A stretch of DNA of 44,228 nt from NCBI GenBank assembly GCA_029851645.1, contig JARKVN010000049.1:1-44228 (forward strand), given 5' to 3'. Below are positions 38,288 through 44,228 of this stretch, in pieces. The position numbers and the translations under genes are program-made. The first letter of the stretch is position 1, and each line of letters starts with the position of its first letter. The stretch comes from Cellulosilyticum sp. Its GTDB lineage: Bacteria > Bacillota > Clostridia > Lachnospirales > Cellulosilyticaceae. The notes under the pieces are model-generated. The model ran no database searches, had not been told where the DNA came from, and saw only the letters and a program-made list of their open reading frames with translations.

Positions 38288-38436
38288 GTGAAACCTCCTT
38301 AAGTAAAGAATATAAATTGTCAGAATAAATCTTATTGTATAAATCTGATTATAGGGAGATTATACAGTAATATATAGAGAATGGAAAGGAAGAAAATGAT
38401 AAGAACGAGCTAAAAAATAAAAATTTAATAAAATAA

Positions 38437-38499
38437 TTGACAAAATGAAAACGATAGCATAACATATAAATAAGAAAACATATGAACAATCATTCATAT
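38437..38499 (+). promoter_or_regulatory. Promoter and ArsR/SmtB-type operator of the metal ATPase gene
   Basis: TTGACA (38437-38442), 17 bp, TAACAT (38460-38465); ATATGAA-CAATCA-TTCATAT (38480-38499). Confidence 0.75.
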
Positions 38500-38514
38500 A
38501 AAGGGGTGAAAATT

Positions 38515-40725
38515 ATGAAGCATATTTTTAGAGTTGAAGCACTAGATTGTGCGAATTGTGCTAATAAAATAGAAGTACAGTTAAATAAAGAATCTTATAT
38601 TGAGTCGGCTCAGTTAAACTTCATGTTAAAGAAGCTCATCATTCAAAGCGCAGAAGAAGATGAAGAGGCTTTAAGAAATAAAGTTGAGCAGTTAGCAAAT
38701 AGTATTGAAAAAGGAGTTAAAGTTTTGCATGAAGTAGATGAGGAAGAGACATATGTAGAAGAAGTGTCCTCGTGCCATTGTGAAGGACATAATCATACGC
38801 ATGAACAGGCTCAAACTACTGATATAAATCAAAAGGTAACAGGAGAAAGACAAGTTAAGGAGAGTGAAACTAAGAAGGTAAGTTGGTTTAGTAAAGAAAA
38901 GCTAGAAGCAAATTTATTAGTGATTGGGCTTATTCTTTTTGTAGTAGGAATTTTTACAGATAAAAGTGCGATATTTGTGATGGCATACATTTGCGTAGGT
39001 TATGATATTGTGTGGACAGCATTAAAGAATTTATTTAAGGGAAGGATGTTAGATGAAAACTTCCTAATGACACTCGCAACAGTAGCTGCTTTTGCCATTA
39101 AAGAGTTTCCAGAAGCCGTAGCAGTTATGGTTTTCTATAAAATTGGTGAATACATGCAAGGTAAGGCAGTAGGCTATTCAAGAAGAGAAATTGCTAAGGC
39201 GATGGACATCAGACCAGATTTTGCAAGAGTTATTAGAGGTGGAAAAGAAGTCGTAGTAAGTCCACAAGAGGTAAAAGTAGGAGAAATTCTAGAAGTAAGA
39301 GTAGGAGAAAAATTACCTTTAGATGGTGTTGTCGTAGAAGGAAGTAGTTTATTAGATACTTCTATGTTAACAGGTGAAGCAGTACCTAGCTATGTAGAAG
39401 AAGGTACAGAGGTTTTAAGTGGTTCCATTAATAAAGAAGGAATCATTAAGGTTAAAGTAACAACAAGCTTTAAAAATAGTACAGTGTCTAAGATTTTAGA
39501 ACTTATTGAAAATGCAACAAGCAAAAAATCTAAATCAGAAAACTTTATTACTAAATTTGCTCGTGTTTATACACCTATTGTAGTAGGTCTTGCGATTTTT
39601 ACAGCGATTGTTCCTTCACTTATTACTGGAAATTGGCAGCAATGGGTTTATTCTAGTATTGTTTTCTTAGTTATTTCTTGTCCTTGTGCAGTAGTTGTTT
39701 CTGTACCATTAGGTTTCTTTGCAGGTCTAGGGGCTTCAGCACATAAGGGCGTGCTCATTAAAGGAAGTAATTATTTAGAAGAACTTAATACAATTGATAC
39801 CATTGTTTTAGATAAAACAGGAACCATTACAAAAGGTGAGTTTGGCATTACTGAAGTTGTTGAAGCAGCAGGCAAAAAAGAAGAGATTCTTCGGTTTGCA
39901 GCATCTTTGGAAAAGAATTCAAATCACCCCATTGCACGTTCTATTGTAAAAGCCTATGACAAAGCATTAATTTCTAATTTAACAGAGGTTAAAGAAATTA
40001 GTGGAGAAGGGCTAGTTGCTCAGCTTGAAGGTAGTCTATTACTTGCTGGAAATGAAAAATTAATGGCAAGATATCAGGTATTTATTCAACAAGTAAGTAG
40101 TATTGGCTCACATATTTATGTAGCTCAAGATGGAGTTTATTTAGGATGTATTGTAGTAGCAGATCAAATTAAACCAGATAGCCAGTCAGCTATTTCTCAT
40201 TTAAAAGCACAGGGCATTAAGAAAGTGATTATGCTAACTGGAGATAAAGCTGAAATTGCCCAAAAGGTTGGAAAAGAAGTTGGAGTAGATGAAGTACACG
40301 CAGAGCTTTTACCACAACATAAGGTAGAAAAAGTAGAAGAAGTTCTTAAAAATGGAAGGGTAGCTTTCGTTGGAGATGGCATTAATGATGCCCCAGTTCT
40401 AACTAGAGCAGATATTGGGATTGCTATGGGTGGAGTTGGTTCAGATGCTGCCATTGAAGCATCTGATGTGGTATTAATGACAGATGAACTTTCATCTATT
40501 AGTGAAGCACTAAAGATAGCAAGACGTACTAGAAGAATTGTGATACAAAATATTATCTTTGCATTAGGCGTTAAAGCCATTGTGTTAATATTAGGTTTGT
40601 TTGGCATTGCAAATATGTGGATTGCAATCTTTGCAGACGTAGGTGTCTCTTTATTAGCTGTCATGAACTCTATTCGTGTACTAGGGGGCAACTTAGGTTA
40701 TATTAAAAAGATGGTGAGTAAATAG
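38515..40725 (+). CDS. Heavy-metal (Zn/Cd/Pb-type) P1B-ATPase
   Basis: HMA GCxxC-like LDCANCANKI; His-rich CHCEGHNHTHE; SCPCAVVVSVPLGFFAGLG; DKTGTITKGEF. ATG 38515 with AAGGGG upstream. Confidence 0.95.
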   Translation: MKHIFRVEALDCANCANKIEVQLNKESYIESAQLNFMLKKLIIQSAEEDEEALRNKVEQLANSIEKGVKVLHEVDEEETYVEEVSSCHCEGHNHTHEQAQTTDINQKVTGERQVKESETKKVSWFSKEKLEANLLVIGLILFVVGIFTDKSAIFVMAYICVGYDIVWTALKNLFKGRMLDENFLMTLATVAAFAIKEFPEAVAVMVFYKIGEYMQGKAVGYSRREIAKAMDIRPDFARVIRGGKEVVVSPQEVKVGEILEVRVGEKLPLDGVVVEGSSLLDTSMLTGEAVPSYVEEGTEVLSGSINKEGIIKVKVTTSFKNSTVSKILELIENATSKKSKSENFITKFARVYTPIVVGLAIFTAIVPSLITGNWQQWVYSSIVFLVISCPCAVVVSVPLGFFAGLGASAHKGVLIKGSNYLEELNTIDTIVLDKTGTITKGEFGITEVVEAAGKKEEILRFAASLEKNSNHPIARSIVKAYDKALISNLTEVKEISGEGLVAQLEGSLLLAGNEKLMARYQVFIQQVSSIGSHIYVAQDGVYLGCIVVADQIKPDSQSAISHLKAQGIKKVIMLTGDKAEIAQKVGKEVGVDEVHAELLPQHKVEKVEEVLKNGRVAFVGDGINDAPVLTRADIGIAMGGVGSDAAIEASDVVLMTDELSSISEALKIARRTRRIVIQNIIFALGVKAIVLILGLFGIANMWIAIFADVGVSLLAVMNSIRVLGGNLGYIKKMVSK

Positions 40726-40752
40726 TCACATAATAAAGTAAATAAGGATAAT

Positions 40753-40800
40753 AAAGTCCCCTATCATTTAAGTAGAACTTATGATGATAGGGGATTTTTC
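40753..40800 (+). terminator. Terminator hairpin between convergent genes
   Basis: AAAGTCCCCTATCAT...ATGATAGGGGATTTTT. Confidence 0.85.
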
Positions 40801-40806
40801 AGTGAA

Positions 40807-41532
40807 TTATTTAGCTTTAATAAAATCAGTATAATAGTTTTTAAGATAGGTAGCTAGAAGAAGTTGATTTTGAGGAATTGGGATGGTTACACTATAAGTA
40901 TGATCAGGATAGTCAACATCAAAGGGATGGTAGTCGATAATGAGTAAATGCTCAGTTCCAATGTAGATATCTATTTTCTCTAGACTATAAAAATTTTTTT
41001 GAAGGGGGTAGATTTCGTCTAGGAAGAAAATATAATGCTCGCCAAAGATGACTTCATTCTCGGACTCAAGTAGGTGACTATAGTAAGCGGAAATAAAGCG
41101 TTGAGCAATGACAAATATGAGTAAACTAAGTGCAGCAAAAGTATAGCCTAGACAAAGGATATAACTCCCTCCACTGTAGGCAAAGACCATAGAAAAAATA
41201 AGTGCTAAGATGAGAATAAGCAGTGCAGTAGCAAGCGTGTTAGATTTCTGGTCTTTGATTAGGGATTTAAGTGTAGCAGAACTGTTAGCAGGGTAGCTCC
41301 ACCTTGCAACAATTGGAATGTTGTTTGTACAAAAGGCCTTCATAATCTGATATTTTCTATAATAAATAACAGAAGCGACGCAGCCAATCATAATAAAGGC
41401 AGTGGAGAAAATAAGAAGGGCGCTTTTGCTAGAAAGAGGAAGGGCTTGTAATAACACACCAGATAAGGTGAAAACAATACCCATTATAAGAATAACAATA
41501 GATAAAACGAAGTAAGTGTAAGTTTTTTTCAT
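40807..41532 (-). CDS. Membrane protein (YcxB-like topology)
   Basis: Two pairs of TM segments and a C-terminal segment EVIFGEHYIFFLDEIYPLQKNFYSLEKIDIYIGTEHLLIID; start MKKTYTYFVLSI with GGAGGG. Confidence 0.55.
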   Translation of the reverse strand: MKKTYTYFVLSIVILIMGIVFTLSGVLLQALPLSSKSALLIFSTAFIMIGCVASVIYYRKYQIMKAFCTNNIPIVARWSYPANSSATLKSLIKDQKSNTLATALLILILALIFSMVFAYSGGSYILCLGYTFAALSLLIFVIAQRFISAYYSHLLESENEVIFGEHYIFFLDEIYPLQKNFYSLEKIDIYIGTEHLLIIDYHPFDVDYPDHTYSVTIPIPQNQLLLATYLKNYYTDFIKAK

Positions 41533-41786
41533 GTAAATCCCTCCAGTGCAGTCGAAAGAGTGTCTATAATCATAGTATGAAGACTGCTTAAATATGTTAC
41601 AGAAAATGGAAAGAACATTTCTTTGAGTCATTTAAAAAATAATGAAAGAAGTATATAATGTAAGAAAAGAAGACTTGAGAAGGGGCATATCACACCATGA
41701 AGAAGGGCATTAATAACGTATATGATAAAAGTTATAAGACCTGGTTTTCTATTTATAAAAACATTCTAAGATAAGCGAGGCAAGAA

Positions 41787-42413
41787 ATGTTAAAAGAAGA
41801 TATCAAACAAGTTTTATCTACTTTGGATCAGGAATATGGTACAACTAAAGAAGGTTTCTTACATAAGGCAGACTGGCAACTTCTACTTGCTATTATGCTG
41901 AGTGCACAAAGTACAGATAAGCAGGTTTATGCGGTACTGCCTAAGTTATGGGAGCGATTTTATGAAATTGACCAGATGGCAGAAGCTGAAGTAGAAGAAA
42001 TCGAAGAGTATATCAAAAGTGTTGGTTTATATAAAAGTAAGGCGAAGAACATGAAGCGATGTTGCCAACAAATAAGGGATGAATATAATGGTAAAGTCCC
42101 TGTTAAGATTAATGAGTTAGTTAAGTTAGCTGGGGTTGGAAGAAAAACGGCCACATTATTTTTGGCAGATGCTTATAATATACCTGGTGTAACAGTAGAT
42201 ACACATGTTTTACGAATTTCCAAAAGGCTTGGCTGGGCGAAAGGGAAAAATCCTGTACAGGTAGAGAAAGAACTCATGGAAGTACTGCCAGAAGAAAACT
42301 GGAATCGTATTAATTTCCAACTGATTTATCATGGTAGAGAAATTTGTACAGCTAGAAAATGCCACTGTGAACGTTGTTTGCTAAACCAGTGGTGTAAGAA
42401 AGTGGATGTTTAG
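41787..42413 (+). CDS. nth: Endonuclease III
   Basis: LLLAIMLSAQSTDKQV, LAGVGRKTATLFLADAYNIPGVTVDTHVLRISKRLGW, 4 Cys [4Fe-4S] CTARKCHCERCLLNQWC. Confidence 0.96.
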   Translation: MLKEDIKQVLSTLDQEYGTTKEGFLHKADWQLLLAIMLSAQSTDKQVYAVLPKLWERFYEIDQMAEAEVEEIEEYIKSVGLYKSKAKNMKRCCQQIRDEYNGKVPVKINELVKLAGVGRKTATLFLADAYNIPGVTVDTHVLRISKRLGWAKGKNPVQVEKELMEVLPEENWNRINFQLIYHGREICTARKCHCERCLLNQWCKKVDV

Positions 42414-42425
42414 GAGGAAACTAAA

Positions 42426-42965
42426 ATGGAAATGCTTGATATTGTAGATGAAAATGGCGAGCCAACTGGAGCTGTTAAAGAGAGAACAAAAGTACATGAA
42501 GATGGTGATTTACATAGAACAGCTCATGTATGGATTTTAAGAGACAATGACAGAGGGGGACAAGATGTTTTACTTCAGAAAAGAAGTGCAGATAAAGACT
42601 CTTTCCCAGGTTGTTATGGTATTTCATCAGCAGGGCATATACCAGCAGGTGTTGGGTATATGGAGTCAGCACTGCGTGAATTAAAAGAAGAACTAGGTAT
42701 TGAGGCTAAGGCAGAAGAATTAATAGATTGCGGAATGAGAAGGTTATCAGATACCAATGTTTTTTATGGAAAAATATTTAAAGACCATCGTATTACTCGT
42801 ATCTATAAAATAAAGAGAAATGATATTGAAATAGAAAAGCTAATGCTACAAAAAGAGGAAATAGAATCCGTTTTGTGGATGGACTATGAAGAGTGTGTAG
42901 AAGCTGTAAAAAACAATACCATTAAACACTGTATTTTGTTAGATGAATTATTACAAATTAAGTAG
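42426..42965 (+). CDS. Nudix hydrolase (isopentenyl-diphosphate isomerase-like subgroup)
   Basis: LDIVDENGEPTGAVKERTKVHEDGDLHRTAHVWI; Nudix box AGHIPAGVGYMESALRELKEELGIE. Confidence 0.9.
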   Translation: MEMLDIVDENGEPTGAVKERTKVHEDGDLHRTAHVWILRDNDRGGQDVLLQKRSADKDSFPGCYGISSAGHIPAGVGYMESALRELKEELGIEAKAEELIDCGMRRLSDTNVFYGKIFKDHRITRIYKIKRNDIEIEKLMLQKEEIESVLWMDYEECVEAVKNNTIKHCILLDELLQIK

Positions 42966-43064
42966 GAGCTTAAATCGGATAGGTTCATAAATGAAAGAAA
43001 GTTTGAATAAAAAATAGGCCAGTTTCTCATACTACCAAAGAAGATTTAATAAGGAGGCGTAGTC

Positions 43065-43220
43065 ATGGCTAAAGCTGGAATGAGAAGACCAGGTGTGAGT
43101 GAACCACATGGTACAGAAAGTAATCATAAAACACATTATTCAAAGAATGAACAAGCACCAGTTCCTGAAATTCAAGGAAAAGCTAAAACAGGTAATAAAA
43201 AAGCTGGAAAAATTTATTAA
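43065..43220 (+). CDS. 51-aa conserved-looking small basic protein (not in ORF track)
   Basis: ATG 43065 to TAA 43220 behind a canonical AAGGAGG: MAKAGMRRPGVSEPHGTESNHKTHYSKNEQAPVPEIQGKAKTGNKKAGKIY. Confidence 0.8.
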   Translation: MAKAGMRRPGVSEPHGTESNHKTHYSKNEQAPVPEIQGKAKTGNKKAGKIY

Positions 43221-43317
43221 GATATATGAAAAGAGGATGACTCAAAGAAAGAGTAATTCTCTTTTTTTGAGGAAGATTTTAAAGAGATTTTGGAGAATAA
43301 AAGAGAAAATAGTGCTA

Positions 43318-43367
43318 TTGACAAATCTATAAAAGGTTAGTAAACTCTAAAAATGAACGTTGTTCAT
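43318..43367 (+). promoter_or_regulatory. Promoter plus palindromic operator of TetR gene
   Basis: TTGACA (43318-43323), 17 bp, TAAACT (43341-43346), ATGAAC-GTT-GTTCAT (43353-43367). Confidence 0.8.
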
Positions 43368-43386
43368 GTTAAGGAGGTTGGCTATT

Positions 43387-43944
43387 TTGAATTTACCAAT
43401 AACTACAAAAGAACAGATTATTTCTGTTTGCCAACAAATAGCAAAAGAAAAAGGACTTGCTTCAATTAATATGCGTTCTGTTGCAGCTGAATGTAATGTA
43501 TCAGTAGGTGCCATATATAACTATTTTCCTTCAAAAGCTGAATTATTGTGTGCAACAATAGAAAGTATATGGAAAGATATTTTTCATATGTCAAAGGAAC
43601 AATTTGAATTTACGGATTTTATTGAGTGCCTCACATGGCTTTTTGAAAGTATACAGCAAGGTGGCAAAAAATATCCAGAATTTCTTTCAAGACACACGAT
43701 GGTTTTAGCTTCTGAAAATAAAGTAATTGGACAAAAAATGATGCAAAAGTATTTGGTGCATTTGAAAGGACATTTAAACGAAGTTCTAAGAAAGGATACT
43801 AAGATAAGAAAAAATGCGTTTAATGAAAAACTTAGTCAAGCTTTGTTTGTCGACTATGTTTTTGAACTATTTATTTTTTCTGTTGTTAATTCAAAACAAG
43901 ACTATCAAGGTATTTTGGAGTTAGTTCGCAGATATTTATATTAA
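43387..43944 (+). CDS. TetR/AcrR-family transcriptional regulator
   Basis: TTKEQIISVCQQIAKEKGLASINMRSVAAECNVSVGAIYNYFPSKAELLCATIESIW; likely TTG start 43387 behind AAGGAGG. Confidence 0.92.
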   Translation: MNLPITTKEQIISVCQQIAKEKGLASINMRSVAAECNVSVGAIYNYFPSKAELLCATIESIWKDIFHMSKEQFEFTDFIECLTWLFESIQQGGKKYPEFLSRHTMVLASENKVIGQKMMQKYLVHLKGHLNEVLRKDTKIRKNAFNEKLSQALFVDYVFELFIFSVVNSKQDYQGILELVRRYLY

Positions 43945-43981
43945 CCCACTCACTAGAAGTGGGGATAATTTAAACACTAAA

Positions 43982-43996
43982 ATGAACAGTGTTCAT
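43982..43996 (+). promoter_or_regulatory. Second TetR operator
   Basis: ATGAAC-AGT-GTTCAT immediately before the RBS AAAGGGGG of the next gene. Confidence 0.75.
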
Positions 43997-44012
43997 GATA
44001 AAGGGGGTTTGA

Positions 44013-44228
44013 ATGATAAAAGTAAAAAAACATAATCTATTATTAATAGCAAGTTTCGTATGGCTCATTGCAGGCTTTAATATTTTACGAATAGGTATTG
44101 AGACTTATAATGGGCATACAACACTATTAAATTTTTCGCTCTCAACTATTATTTTTCTAATGTTTTGGTTTATGGTCTTTTATAAATTGACCAAAAAGCA
44201 TACACGTAGGATACATAACTATGAAATA
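44013..44228 (+). CDS. Membrane protein, N-terminal fragment (runs off window)
   Basis: MIKVKKHNLLLIASFVWLIAGFNILRIGIETYNGHTTLLNFSLSTIIFLMFWFMVFYKLTKKHTRRIHNYEI..., RBS AAAGGGGG; 2 TM segments visible. Confidence 0.8.
   Translation, partial: MIKVKKHNLLLIASFVWLIAGFNILRIGIETYNGHTTLLNFSLSTIIFLMFWFMVFYKLTKKHTRRIHNYEI

Noticed and set aside
40197-40691. 164-aa minus-strand ORF within the P-type ATPase
   Set aside because: Antisense shadow of a conserved ATPase coding sequence; no independent support.
41697-41774. 25-aa ORF MKKGINNVYDKSYKTWFSIYKNILR upstream of nth
   Set aside because: Spacing from AGAAGGGG is long and there is no other support; too short to call.
43099-43332. 77-aa ORF MNHMVQKVIIKHIIQ...
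   Set aside because: Out of frame with the clearly RBS-preceded 51-aa ORF at 43065..43220, and only opened by AT-rich sequence.

Overview
The window is a 44.2 kb AT-rich chromosomal segment from a spore-forming, low-GC Firmicute. Gene content suggests Clostridia/Lachnospirales, possibly Cellulosilyticum-like, but taxonomy is inferred by eye only. I saw no prophage, transposase, CRISPR array, rRNA or tRNA. Left part: the rfbC 3' end, an orphan phage-replication-like protein, a GT2 glycosyltransferase, a lipid kinase, a ComK-like protein divergent from a sigma-70-like factor, and DUF1659/DUF2922 small genes. Centre: an SLH protein, a LysM protein and a WalRK two-component system, followed by an uncharacterised secreted protein, YycH-like and YycI-like proteins and MurA; then two HD-GYP proteins, a Cys/His/Asp-rich 11-residue-repeat protein, a YkvI-like membrane protein, a solo DUF3990 gene, a MORN protein, SpmAB and AbrB. 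Right part: an atypical RelA/SpoT-domain protein, an aconitase-superfamily hydratase, a zinc-dependent PLC-like protein, housekeeping genes (MraY/WecA-type transferase, upp, rpiB, tsaC/Sua5, glycogen phosphorylase, M18 peptidase), a Zn/Cd P-type ATPase with an ArsR/SmtB-type operator, nth, a Nudix hydrolase, and a TetR gene with two near-identical palindromic operators. The strongest leads are: (1) the walK-yycH interval, with a WalR-box match, a novel secreted protein and a perfect terminator-like hairpin inside the yycH coding sequence; (2) the divergent RelA/SpoT-domain protein; (3) the ComK-like/sigma pair; (4) the Cys-rich repeat protein; (5) small ORFs absent from the supplied track. All calls are by eye; no searches were run.
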